The notes below the pieces were generated by a model. It saw only the letters and a program-made list of their open reading frames with translations. It was not told the origin of the DNA and searched no databases. The translations under genes were made by a program, and so were the position numbers. Shown here one piece after another: positions 1 through 9,794 of a stretch of DNA of 43,305 bases. The stretch spans positions 1 through 43,305 of the forward strand of contig JALOQX010000050.1 of the NCBI GenBank assembly GCA_025459265.1, written 5' to 3'. Positions within the stretch are counted from its first letter, which is position 1. Each line of letters starts with the position of its first letter. The DNA is from Pirellulaceae bacterium. Lineage in GTDB: Bacteria > Planctomycetota > Planctomycetia > Pirellulales > Pirellulaceae.

Positions 1-2
1 TG

Positions 3-33
3 GGCCAGCGAGTCCGAAGCGGACCCGCTGGCC
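3..33 (-). terminator. Hairpin just past dnaK, probable terminator
   Basis: A near-perfect inverted repeat lies 28 bases beyond the dnaK stop. The 8-bp outer arms GGCCAGCG (3-10) and CGCTGGCC (26-33) flank a single mismatch (11/25), an inner GTCC/GGAC stem (12-15, 21-24) and a 5-base loop. It has no clear T-run, so it is not a textbook intrinsic terminator. Its position suggests that it ends, or protects the 3' end of, the hsp20-hsp20-dnaK transcript. It could also be a copy of a dispersed palindromic repeat. Confidence 0.55.
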
Positions 34-61
34 TGGTATTGATTCGCGGCGCACCCGAGCC

Positions 62-1993
<1,932 letters not shown>

Positions 1994-1999
1994 CTTCAG

Positions 2000-2392
2000 T
2001 TAGCCTTTCACTTCGATGCGACGCGGCTTGACCGCCTCACTCTTCGGCAAACGCACGGTCAGCACGCCGTTCTTCAGTTCCGCCGCAATCTGTTCCGTAT
2101 CGATGGACTCTCCCACCGTGAACGTGCGATGAAAATCGCCAATCCCGTACTCGCTGTAGAGCGCTTCGACGTTGGCATATCGCGGTGCGACGCGCCCGTA
2201 GATGCGGAGTTCGTGGTTTTCAAAATGGATGTCCAGATCTTCCGGCGCCACGCCGGGCAGATCCCCGTACAGCACCAGCTCGTTCTCGTCTTCCCAGATG
2301 TCGAACCGCGGAACGTAGCTCACACTGCCTTTCATCAGCTGAGCTTCGGGGGTCGCGGCGACATCGCCGTTCTTGGTCATGGTATTGGCCAT
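2000..2392 (-). CDS. Hsp20 small heat-shock protein
   Basis: This is a holdase-type chaperone that keeps unfolding proteins soluble for DnaK. The 130-residue product is mostly an alpha-crystallin domain: the WEDENELVLYGDLPGV strand region, a central loop and the C-terminal GVLTVRLPK signature. It ends PRRIEVKG, with no long C-terminal extension. I chose the ATG at 2392 over the in-frame one at 2410 because an AGGAGA ribosome site sits 9 bases upstream of 2392. It lies between a second hsp20 and dnaK on the same strand with short gaps, which indicates one stress transcript. It differs clearly in sequence from its neighbour, so the two probably form distinct oligomers. Confidence 0.93.
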   Translation of the reverse strand: MANTMTKNGDVAATPEAQLMKGSVSYVPRFDIWEDENELVLYGDLPGVAPEDLDIHFENHELRIYGRVAPRYANVEALYSEYGIGDFHRTFTVGESIDTEQIAAELKNGVLTVRLPKSEAVKPRRIEVKG

Positions 2393-2456
2393 GGTCTGTA
2401 TCTCCTGCAAGTGAAAGAATTTTTTCAGTGAGTTGCCTGAAGTGCTGTGTGAGGCG

Positions 2457-2909
2457 TTACGCGATCTTCACGGTGACGCGACGCGGCTTTGCCTCTTCCC
2501 GCTTCGGCAAGGAAACTGTCAGTACGCCCTGCTTGAACTCAGCCGCGACTTTGTCGGCGTCCACGTACCTCGGCAGCTCCAACGTCCGCTCGAAACCGCC
2601 AAACGTCCGTTCGCGGCGATGCCACACGCCGCCGCCCGCCCCCTCCGGGGACTTGCGCTCACCCTTGATCGTCAGCTGATTGCCGCCCGTGACGTAGATC
2701 TCCAGCTGGTCCAATTCGAAACCGGGCAGTTCCGCTTCCACACGCAGCTGATCGTTGTCCTCCCACAGATTCAGCGCGGGAAAGGTCGCCTGCGTGAACC
2801 GGCGCGGAACCCCGGCAGTGAAACGCTCGAAGAGCCGATCCATTTCATGCTGCCAGCGAGCCCAATCCGACTGAGTCACTCCGAACGGTTGCCATCGAAG
2901 TCCGAACAT
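2457..2909 (-). CDS. Hsp20 small heat-shock protein, first gene of operon
   Basis: This 150-residue alpha-crystallin-domain protein has an aromatic N-terminal arm (MFGLRWQPFG, then a WARWQHEMDRLFERF helix). That arm is typical of the HSP20 class with a membrane/oligomer-forming N-terminus. The core contains ALNLWEDNDQLRVEAELPG and the conserved GVLTVSLPK near the end. A strong GGGAGG ribosome site lies 5 bases before the ATG. It is the promoter-proximal member of hsp20-hsp20-dnaK, with 64 bases to the next gene. I found no CIRCE element (TTAGCACTC-N9-GAGTGCTAA) upstream, so HrcA control is not supported by sequence. Confidence 0.94.
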   Translation of the reverse strand: MFGLRWQPFGVTQSDWARWQHEMDRLFERFTAGVPRRFTQATFPALNLWEDNDQLRVEAELPGFELDQLEIYVTGGNQLTIKGERKSPEGAGGGVWHRRERTFGGFERTLELPRYVDADKVAAEFKQGVLTVSLPKREEAKPRRVTVKIA

Positions 2910-3824
2910 GCTTGACCTCCCTCATTGTTGTTGCACGTGTCCCACTGTTATCGCCCGCCGTCCAGATACGGCGGAGCGTTCCCATTCACGTTGCCTGCGT
3001 GAATGGTGTGGTGAGGAGAGCAACCCGCGTGCCAGACCGAGAATTGCTGCCCGCGGGCCACGCAGCCGGCGATTTGCCAGGGCGTAGGATGTGCAGGCCG
3101 GGCGTGATCGCGGGTGGTGACGAGGGCGCGTGCGGCCCGCCGCGCGGACCGGACAATCTGACACCCGGACGGCCGGTCAACCTGTCCGGCCAACGTGTCC
3201 GAGCAGGCGTGCTGGCGGAAGTGCCCTGTGACGAGGAGGTCCTTTCACTTGCTGTCGCATCGTGAGTCCGTCCGCCTCACGCGATGGCCTGCGGCGCCTG
3301 GCGACTGTCGCCCTTCCAGGGCTCCGGTTTCTTCGCGGCGCGTGTGCCAAGGGCTTTCGCCCTTGGCTATGGACGGTCGGCCTTCCAGGCCTCCGTGTCC
3401 ATCGAAAGGGGACAGGGGGGCATCGAAAGGGGACAGGGACATTTGCGGTGGTCGACGAGGTGGACCAGGCAAGTAGCGCTGCGCGGCGGTTCGTCCGCAG
3501 TGGATGCTCGCCAGACCCGCGACATGCACAACGAATGTGTTGGGCCTGTGGGCACGCCTCGCAGAGGCATCCGTTCGTAGCCAGGGGCAGACACCTGCGG
3601 GCACTCTGGTTCTGCGCGGATCCTCCATCGTCGATGGTTCGCGGCTGCTAAGGAGCTGCCCGAGATCCTGTTCATCCTGTCTCAAGACGCCGATGATCTC
3701 GGCTTCCCATCGGGCGAGCCGATGGGGGCGCGGAGGCTGCACGTGCGGCCTGTGCTCGCCGCAGGGGGGAAGCAGATCAACTGCAACCGCCACGCGCGAT
3801 GCTGCGGGCACGAGGCTCGACGCA
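2910..3824. other. Gene-poor stretch with hairpins and short repeats
   Basis: No convincing gene is seen between the hsp20 operon and the PqaA-type hydrolase. Short ORFs on both strands overlap one another and resemble no family. The second half holds a perfect 8-bp hairpin CCAAGGGC-tttc-GCCCTTGG (3347-3366), related CCTTCCAGG palindromes near 3312 and 3382, and two copies of an 18-base AAAGGGGACAGGG-containing unit. The left part must contain the promoter of the heat-shock operon, but I cannot point to it. Confidence 0.6.
3400..3438. repeat. Two direct copies of an 18-base GGGGACAGGG unit
   Basis: The unit CATCGAAAGGGGACAGGG occurs at 3400-3417 and again at 3421-3438, separated by 3 bases, and the second copy runs on into ACATTTG. 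In my recollection, AAAGGGGACAGGnACATTT-like stretches recur near REP-associated Y1-type transposases in environmental bacterial genomes. No transposase remains here, so this would be a solo remnant. The copies are seen directly; the link to a mobile element is inference. Confidence 0.6.
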
Positions 3825-5234
3825 TCACTCGGCCAGCGGGTCTTTGTCGGCAAAAGGCAACGTGTCCGGCGTCACACGCACGGCGGTCGTCAGTTTCAGC
3901 GGCGGGAGGCGCTGGCCGATGTCGTAGGTCAGCTCGATGAAGTACGCGGTCCAGCCCTTGTCGGGCGGAGTGACGCGGCCCAGGAAGACGCCGCCTCCCT
4001 GATCGGCCAGTGCGCTGCCGCGGTACTCTTTGCCGAGTGTCTCGACACGGAAGTCACGCGCCGCAGGGTTGGTGGCCTGCCACAGCATGGCCTGGGCGAC
4101 CGGTGTCTGCGAGACGGCGCGAATCGCCCCGTCCGGCTCGAAGGTCCAGGTCAGTTGCGGACGGGGGAGATTGTGGAGCACGGTCAGGTAGAACGCCAGC
4201 AGGCTCTCGGTCGCGTCGGTCCCGTCCAGCGAGTGATCGCCGTTCGGGACGTAGCGCAGATACTTCTCTCCCAACAGATCGTCAAAGTAGAACTGCGACG
4301 AATCGGGCAGAAAGAACTGGTCGCCGGCGGCGTTGAGAATGAACTTGGGCATCTGCAGTCGCGCGCGGTAGGAAAACGGATCGACGAGCTGCTGCAGCGC
4401 TTCCATTTCCGGCGTGCCCAGCCACTCGAAAATCCTGTGGCGCGTGTAGTCACCGACCGCTGGCGCCCAGAATCCGTACGCGCTGTAGTGATGCCGCATG
4501 GACTCCTGAACGTTGACTACGTCAATCACGATGGGAGCAATGGCCACGACGCGGGAATCAACCGCCCCGGTGATCCAGGTGGTCCAGCCGCGTTTGGAAC
4601 CGCCGGCGACCACGAACTTGTCGACCTTCATCTGCCCGCCTGCCTCGGAGGCCATCAGGGCCGTGATCGTATCCATAGCCCGCACGGCACTCTTGACCAT
4701 CGGATTCCGTGCCGGCCACGTCGCGTCCCCGGTCTTGAAGAACTGGGTCCAGGTGTAGGCGATCAGGTCGTCTTCCACACGCGGCTGGCCGTCGTTGTGG
4801 AAGATCAGCGGCTGATTCGGGACCATCAGCAGCGTGGCGACGACGGAGCGGGAGCCGAGAGCCAGTTTCGTCACTCGCTCGTTCGCTTCGTTGGGCGGAT
4901 CGCCGCCGTTCTTGCCGCCGGCAATGAACAGCAGAGCCGTATTCGCTGTCGCTCCGTCCGGCTTGGCGACGACCAGCCAGTGCTGCCACAGGGTGCGGTC
5001 GACTTCGTTGGGACTGCGCCAGGTCTGCGATTTCAAGTCGATGACGAACGTCGTCAGCCCGTTCTGGCGAATCGTCTTGACGATATCCCAGCGGTAACTC
5101 GCGTCCGGCTGCGCCACGTACCGGTCCAGGGCCGTTTCCTGACAGCGCGCATCCGGACCCATGACACCTCCCCATCCACCGAGCAGAAACCACGTCAGAA
5201 CGCTCATTCCGCGCCGCCAGAGGGCCGTTGGCAT
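3825..5234 (-). CDS. PhoPQ-activated pathogenicity-related (PqaA-type) exported hydrolase
   Basis: This 469-residue protein of the PhoPQ-activated pathogenicity-related family (PF10142-like) has an alpha/beta-hydrolase fold. A basic start (MPTALWRRGMSV) and a hydrophobic run ending around ARCQ form a signal peptide, so export is likely. Family hallmarks are DRYVAQPDASYRW near the N-terminus, a LLFIAGGKNGGDPP loop, and the nucleophile elbow GGSKRGW with Ser213, followed by AIAPIVIDVVN. The ATG at 5234 has GGAG 9 bases upstream. An upstream in-frame ATG (5273) has no properly spaced ribosome site. It is divergent from phoB across about 310 bases. The family name comes from Salmonella PqaA, and the substrate is unknown. 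Any tie to the neighbouring PhoB system is inferred from position only. Confidence 0.88.
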   Translation of the reverse strand: MPTALWRRGMSVLTWFLLGGWGGVMGPDARCQETALDRYVAQPDASYRWDIVKTIRQNGLTTFVIDLKSQTWRSPNEVDRTLWQHWLVVAKPDGATANTALLFIAGGKNGGDPPNEANERVTKLALGSRSVVATLLMVPNQPLIFHNDGQPRVEDDLIAYTWTQFFKTGDATWPARNPMVKSAVRAMDTITALMASEAGGQMKVDKFVVAGGSKRGWTTWITGAVDSRVVAIAPIVIDVVNVQESMRHHYSAYGFWAPAVGDYTRHRIFEWLGTPEMEALQQLVDPFSYRARLQMPKFILNAAGDQFFLPDSSQFYFDDLLGEKYLRYVPNGDHSLDGTDATESLLAFYLTVLHNLPRPQLTWTFEPDGAIRAVSQTPVAQAMLWQATNPAARDFRVETLGKEYRGSALADQGGGVFLGRVTPPDKGWTAYFIELTYDIGQRLPPLKLTTAVRVTPDTLPFADKDPLAE

Positions 5235-5546
5235 GTGATTCGTCTCCGTCACGTTACTTGTCGAAACGCGCATCTCCCCTGGGGGAGGGTGTGCCCACCA
5301 TCGTAGTCTGGCGTAGTCTGCCGGACAACCGGCTGCCGGGCCGCGTGCAGGGCCGGAGGGGTCGACGGCCGGGGCACGCGGCGTTAGGAAACGGCTAAAG
5401 CACCATGATCTTTTGGTGAGTCTGGGATGCCACTGGCTGCGGGGCGGGCACCGGCACTTTCCAAAGCGGACAGTGTCTGCTAGGACAACGGGTGCAGGGT
5501 CTCGCGGCGGGTCGGGCCAGTGCACTTGAAGACACAGCGAGGGCCA
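5235..5546. promoter_or_regulatory. Divergent intergenic region upstream of phoB
   Basis: About 310 bases separate the PqaA-type gene from phoB, so promoters for both directions must lie here. One visible signal is a pair of adjacent 10-base direct repeats, CGTAGTCTGG (5302-5311) and CGTAGTCTGC (5312-5321). Direct repeats about one helical turn apart are what PhoB-type winged-helix dimers bind, but the bases do not match the E. coli Pho box (CTGTCAT). I see no convincing -10/-35 pair. The regulatory role is inference. Confidence 0.35.
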
Positions 5547-6233
5547 ATGGTTCGCAAACACATCCTCATCGTGGAAGATGAAGAAGAGATTCAGGAACTC
5601 GTGCGGTACAATCTGACCAAGGAAGGCTATGCGGTTACCTGTCTGGAGTCGGGTGAAGAAGCGCTGCAGCGGACCGCACGGGAGCGGCCGGATCTGGTTG
5701 TCCTGGATCTGATGCTTCCGGGCGTCGACGGTCTGGAGGTGTGCCGCCAGCTCAAGAGTCATCCGGCCACCCGCGACATTCCGATCATCATGCTCACCGC
5801 CAAGAGCGAAGAGGCGGACATCGTGACCGGGCTCGAGCTGGGTTCAGACGACTACATCACGAAGCCGTTCAGTCCGCGCGTGCTGACCGCGCGGATTCGC
5901 GCCGCACTGCGGCGGAACGTTCCGGCGGAGGCCGAGGACGCGCAGGTCATCCGTTCCCACAATCTGGTGATCCACCCTGGGCGGCACGAAGTGCTGGTGG
6001 ATGACGAGCCGGTCGGCCTGACTCCCACGGAGTTCCGGGTACTGCACACGCTGGCGGCGCGGCCGGGGTGGGTCTTCACACGCGGCCAGATTGCGGATGC
6101 CGTGCACGGCGGCGAGCTGGTGGTGACGGAGCGGAGTGTCGACGTGCACATTGTCGGGCTGCGCAAGAAGCTGGGGGAGGCCAGCCAGTGGATTGAGACG
6201 GTGCGCGGCGTCGGGTACCGCTTTAAGGAATAG
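5547..6233 (+). CDS. phoB: Phosphate regulon response regulator PhoB
   Basis: This is an OmpR/PhoB-class response regulator of 228 residues. The receiver domain (1-120) has the acidic pair E10-D11, phosphoacceptor Asp54 in VVLDLMLPGVDG, the Thr/Ser switch in IIMLTAKS and the conserved Lys in YITKPFSP. The C-terminal winged-helix domain (about 135-228) has LTPTEFRVL and ERSVDVHIVGLRKKLG, ending GVGYRFKE. I chose ATG 5547 because the product then starts MVRKHILIVEDE like PhoB homologues and a GAGGG precedes it. An in-frame GTG at 5520 would add nine residues. It is first in an operon with phoR 4 bases downstream and the whole pst-phoU set, so it probably activates phosphate-starvation genes including its own operon. 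Confidence 0.93.
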   Translation: MVRKHILIVEDEEEIQELVRYNLTKEGYAVTCLESGEEALQRTARERPDLVVLDLMLPGVDGLEVCRQLKSHPATRDIPIIMLTAKSEEADIVTGLELGSDDYITKPFSPRVLTARIRAALRRNVPAEAEDAQVIRSHNLVIHPGRHEVLVDDEPVGLTPTEFRVLHTLAARPGWVFTRGQIADAVHGGELVVTERSVDVHIVGLRKKLGEASQWIETVRGVGYRFKE

Positions 6234-6237
6234 CGTG

Positions 6238-8007
6238 ATGCGCACGCGGCCGTTAATGTGGCGGCTCTACCCGTCGTATCTCGCCATCACCCTGGCGGCA
6301 GTGCTGGCCGTCACGTGGCACGCCACGAGTGTCTTGAAGCGGTTTCACGTACAGCAGGTTCAGCGCGATCTCGCCATGCTGCTGCGGGCCTGGGGCGATG
6401 AAGCGGCGCGGCGGCTGCCGCCGCACGACCCGTCCGCCGCAAACGCCCTCTGTGCCGAGCTGGCCGCGAACACGGGTGTCCGGATCACGTTGCTCCAGGG
6501 GGGCGACCCGGTGACTGTGCTGGGCGATTCCGAGCCGTCCGCAGGAGACGATCCCGCCACCTGTCCGGCGGTGGCGGAAGCGGTGGCGGGCCGGCCGGGC
6601 CAGACGCTTCGGGAGGAGCGGTTGCGGGGCGACGATGTCGCTTGTGCCACGCTGCCGCTGGCCGCTGCCGGCCAGCAGGGCTGGATCCTGCGCGGCGCGG
6701 TGTCGCTGCGCCCGGTGACCCAGCAGCTGCGCGATCTTTACGTCCGCATCGCCGCCGGCAGCGTGCTGGTGGTACTTGTGTCGGCCCTGGCGGCCTGGTA
6801 TGCGGCCCAGCGGATCAGCCGACCCCTGAAGACGCTCCAGGCCGGGGCCGCACGATTCGCCCAAGGGGGCTTGCGGCACCGCTTGCCGACCGACGCAACG
6901 AGTGAAATTGCTGCCCTGGCCGCGTCGATGAATGAAATGGCAGCCCAGCTGGACGAGAAGATCAATATCGCCGTGCGGCAGCGCAACGAGCGAGACGCGA
7001 TTCTGACCAGCATGGTCGAAGGCGTGTTGGCTGTCGACTCACAGCAGCGGGTCTTGAGTATGAACCGGTCCGCCGCGGCTCTGCTGGGTGTGCAGGCGGC
7101 CGCGGTCCTGGGCCGCAGCCTGGAAGAAGCGGTCCGCAGCCCGCAGCTGCAGAAGCTGGTCCGGGAGGTCCTCCAGCAGCAGGCCTCGGTCTCCGACGAC
7201 TTCGTGCTGTACACGGATACGGAGCGTTTTCTCCACGTTCAGGGCACCGTGTTGCGCGATGCTGCCGGGGCGCTGATCGGTGCGCTGGTCGTGATCTACG
7301 ACGTGACGCAGATCAAGCGTTTGGAGAATGTCCGTCGGGATTTCGTCGCCAACGTCTCCCATGAACTGAAAACCCCTATCACCTCCATCAAAGGCTATGT
7401 CGAAACACTGCTCGACGGCGCCATGCACGATCCGGAGGATGCCGCGCGATTCCTGAAGATTGTGGCCACTCAGAGCGACCGGCTCAATGCCATCATCGAT
7501 GACCTGTTGGCCCTGTCGCGGGTCGAGCAGAAGGCGGAGCAGGCAGAGATTGCTCTGGACCGCGACGTGATCCGCCCGGTCCTGGAGTCGGCGATCGAAG
7601 TGTCGCAGGCCAAGGCGGCCGAGTGCGGCGTGCGGCTGGATCTGCAGTGCGATGCGGTGCTGACGGCGCGGATCAACGCCCCGCTGCTCGAGCAGGCCGT
7701 GGCGAACCTGATTCACAATGCCTGCAAGCACAGTCCGGTGGGGGCCACGGTCTGGGTCGGAGCGGAGCAGCAGGGTGCGGAAGTGGTGATCCGTGTCCGC
7801 GACGTCGGCTGCGGGATTGAGGCTCACCATCTGCCCCGCTTGTTTGAGCGTTTTTACCGCGTCGACAAGTCACGGAGTCGCAAGCTGGGGGGCACCGGAC
7901 TCGGACTGGCCATTGTCAAGCACATCGCGCAGGCTCATCATGGGCAGGTCAACGTGGAAAGTACACCCAATGTGGGAAGCCTGTTTTCCATCTCGCTGCC
8001 CGCCTGA
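6238..8007 (+). CDS. phoR: Phosphate regulon sensor histidine kinase PhoR
   Basis: This is a 589-residue membrane sensor kinase. The order is: transmembrane helix 1 (about 11-28), an extracytoplasmic region of about 140 residues, transmembrane helix 2 (LVVLVSALAAWYA), HAMP (ISRPLKTLQAGAARFAQGG), a PAS domain (MVEGVLAVDSQQRVLSMN), HisKA with SHELKTPITSIKGYVE and phospho-acceptor His375, then HATPase_c with N-box NLIHNACKHSP, G1 DVGCGI and G2 GGTGLGLAI. E. coli PhoR has only a short periplasmic part, so the larger sensor loop resembles the Gram-positive-type PhoR layout. An AAGGA ribosome site overlaps the end of phoB 7-8 bases before the ATG, so translation is probably coupled. GTG at 6235 is an alternative start. 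With PstSCAB-PhoU it should read phosphate flux and control PhoB. Confidence 0.92.
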   Translation: MRTRPLMWRLYPSYLAITLAAVLAVTWHATSVLKRFHVQQVQRDLAMLLRAWGDEAARRLPPHDPSAANALCAELAANTGVRITLLQGGDPVTVLGDSEPSAGDDPATCPAVAEAVAGRPGQTLREERLRGDDVACATLPLAAAGQQGWILRGAVSLRPVTQQLRDLYVRIAAGSVLVVLVSALAAWYAAQRISRPLKTLQAGAARFAQGGLRHRLPTDATSEIAALAASMNEMAAQLDEKINIAVRQRNERDAILTSMVEGVLAVDSQQRVLSMNRSAAALLGVQAAAVLGRSLEEAVRSPQLQKLVREVLQQQASVSDDFVLYTDTERFLHVQGTVLRDAAGALIGALVVIYDVTQIKRLENVRRDFVANVSHELKTPITSIKGYVETLLDGAMHDPEDAARFLKIVATQSDRLNAIIDDLLALSRVEQKAEQAEIALDRDVIRPVLESAIEVSQAKAAECGVRLDLQCDAVLTARINAPLLEQAVANLIHNACKHSPVGATVWVGAEQQGAEVVIRVRDVGCGIEAHHLPRLFERFYRVDKSRSRKLGGTGLGLAIVKHIAQAHHGQVNVESTPNVGSLFSISLPA

Positions 8008-8908
8008 ACCGTCCCGCGCGGCGGGCCGCACGCCGCTGCGCGCGCGGCGGCTCGCGGCCGTGTGTCTGTTCGGCTGCTGCAGTCTGGTCGCCGCGTCTTG
8101 CCAGCGCTCCCACGCGCCGGACGCCGCGGTTCACGAAGGACGGCTGACCATCAAGGGGTCGGACACGATGGTGCATCTGGTGAGCATGTGGGCGGAAGCG
8201 TATATGGCATGCCATCCCGATGTCGACGTGTCGGTGACCGGGGGCGGCTCGGGCACCGGTTTCGCCGCGCTGATCAATGGTACGACCGACGTCTGCGCCG
8301 CCTCGCGCGCCATCCTGACCCGGGAGCGAGAGGCTGCCCGGCAGCAGCAGCGGAATCTGTCGGAGTCGGTCGTGGCCCGCGACGGATTGGCGATCATCGT
8401 GCATCCCGACAACCCGGTGACGGTATTGTCACTCGCTCAGCTGCGCGCGATCTATGAGGGGGCCTGGGACAATTGGCAGCAGGTGGGCGGCCCGGATCTG
8501 CCGATCGTGGTCCTGTCGCGCGACAGCAGCTCGGGCACGTACCTGTTCTTCCAGGAACAGGTGTTGGGCCGGCGGGATTTCCGGCGCGACGCGCGGTTGC
8601 TGGCCGCGACTGCCGCCATCGTTGAGGACGTGTCGAACGACGTCGGCGCCATCGGCTATGTCGGGCTGGCCTATGCGCGGGACGCGGGGGATACTGTCAA
8701 GGTGGTGCCGATCAGCCCGGCCCCGGGTGCCGCGGCGATCGAGCCGTCGCTCGAGACCGTCACCAGCGGCGTCTATCCCTTGGCGCGACCCCTGAGGTTC
8801 TACGTGGCCGAGCCGCATGATGCGCGGGCCGACGCGTTCATTGCGTTTTGCCTGAGCCCCGCCGGGCAGGAGATTGTGCGTCAATCGGGATACGTGGTGG
8901 CAGACTGA
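7970..8908 (+). CDS. pstS: Phosphate-binding lipoprotein PstS
   Basis: This is the periplasmic or surface phosphate-binding component of the Pst ABC transporter, about 312 residues. Signatures include LTIKGSDTMVHL, SVTGGGSGTGFAALINGTTDVCAASR, the phosphate-loop region RDSSSGTYLFFQE and DVGAIGYVGLAYA, with the C-terminal SPAGQEIVRQSGYV. The N-terminus has an Arg-rich stretch, a hydrophobic run and the lipobox VAAS-Cys44, so it is probably lipid-anchored. The start is uncertain. ATG 7970 overlaps phoR by 38 bases and has a GGAAAG upstream, whereas a CTG at 8036 would give a more compact lipoprotein signal. The mature protein is the same either way. It abuts pstC directly. Confidence 0.9.
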   Translation: MWEACFPSRCPPEPSRAAGRTPLRARRLAAVCLFGCCSLVAASCQRSHAPDAAVHEGRLTIKGSDTMVHLVSMWAEAYMACHPDVDVSVTGGGSGTGFAALINGTTDVCAASRAILTREREAARQQQRNLSESVVARDGLAIIVHPDNPVTVLSLAQLRAIYEGAWDNWQQVGGPDLPIVVLSRDSSSGTYLFFQEQVLGRRDFRRDARLLAATAAIVEDVSNDVGAIGYVGLAYARDAGDTVKVVPISPAPGAAAIEPSLETVTSGVYPLARPLRFYVAEPHDARADAFIAFCLSPAGQEIVRQSGYVVAD

Positions 8909-9787
8909 ATGGCACGCCTCTTCCACAGTGACAGGTCGGTGCGGTACGGACTGCTCTTCGCGACGTCGACGAGCCTGTTGATCGTTGCGCTGATCTTCCT
9001 GTTCTTGGGGAAGGAGGCCCTGCCGTTCCTGGCCAACCCGGGGCTGACGCAGCTGCTGGGGACGCGGTGGATACCTGTGAGTTTCGATGCCGGTTCGTTC
9101 GGGATCGTCCCTTTGTTCACGGGCACGCTGCTCGTGACGAGCCTGAGCCTGGTGCTGACCGTGCCGCTGGGAATTGGTGCTGCCGTCTACATTGCGGAGC
9201 TTGCCGCGCCGTGGGAGCGGCGGATTCTGCGCCCGCTGATGGAGCTGTTGACGGCAATTCCGACGGTGGTGATCGGGTTTTTCGGCCTCGTCGTGCTCGG
9301 GCCATGGATCAAGTATCTCTGCGCGTTGCCGAGCGGGATGAATGCGCTGACGGCGTCCCTCTTGCTGGCCGTGATGGCGTTTCCGACCGTGGTGTCGGTC
9401 TCCGAGGAGGCCATTCGCGGCGTGCCCGCGGCGTGGAAGCGGCCGTCGCTGGCTTTGGGGGCCACGCCGCTGCAGACGACATGGCGCGTCACGGTACCAG
9501 CGGCCGCACCCGGCATCCTCGCCGCCGTGTCGCTGGGCGCGGGGCGCGTCGTGGGCGAAACGATGGTCGTGTTGATGGTGACTGGGAACGCGGCGCAGTT
9601 GACGCTGTGGCCGCTCAAGTCGGTGCGGACGATGACCGCTACCATCGCGCTGGAGATGGGGGAGGTAGCGCTGGGAAGTCACCATTACCGCGCCTTGTTC
9701 TGCATTGGTGTTCTGTTGTTAGGCGTGACTTTCGGGCTCAACCTGGTGGCGCAGCGTGCGCTGTCCCGACAAACTCAGTCACATTGA
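8909..9787 (+). CDS. pstC: Phosphate ABC transporter permease PstC
   Basis: This is an inner-membrane permease subunit of the Pst phosphate importer, 292 residues with about six transmembrane helices. The first helix is LLFATSTSLLIVALIFLFLG. The permease signature region ELLTAIPTVVIGFFGL and the EAA-type cytoplasmic loop EEAIRGVPAAWKRPSLALGAT...TWRVTVPAAAPGILA mark the family, and GRVVGETMVVLMVTGNA is typical of PstC. The ATG follows the pstS stop immediately (zero gap), so the genes are translationally linked. It pairs with PstA to form the channel. Confidence 0.94.
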   Translation: MARLFHSDRSVRYGLLFATSTSLLIVALIFLFLGKEALPFLANPGLTQLLGTRWIPVSFDAGSFGIVPLFTGTLLVTSLSLVLTVPLGIGAAVYIAELAAPWERRILRPLMELLTAIPTVVIGFFGLVVLGPWIKYLCALPSGMNALTASLLLAVMAFPTVVSVSEEAIRGVPAAWKRPSLALGATPLQTTWRVTVPAAAPGILAAVSLGAGRVVGETMVVLMVTGNAAQLTLWPLKSVRTMTATIALEMGEVALGSHHYRALFCIGVLLLGVTFGLNLVAQRALSRQTQSH

Positions 9788-9794
9788 CCGAACC

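Noticed and set aside
2910..3000. CIRCE or sigma-32 promoter for the heat-shock operon
   Set aside because: Neither the CIRCE inverted repeat nor a CTTGAA/CCCAT pair could be found by eye.
3504..5306. 600-residue plus-strand frame opposite the PqaA-type gene
   Set aside because: It is the mirror of a well-supported exported hydrolase and shows no domain or ribosome site.
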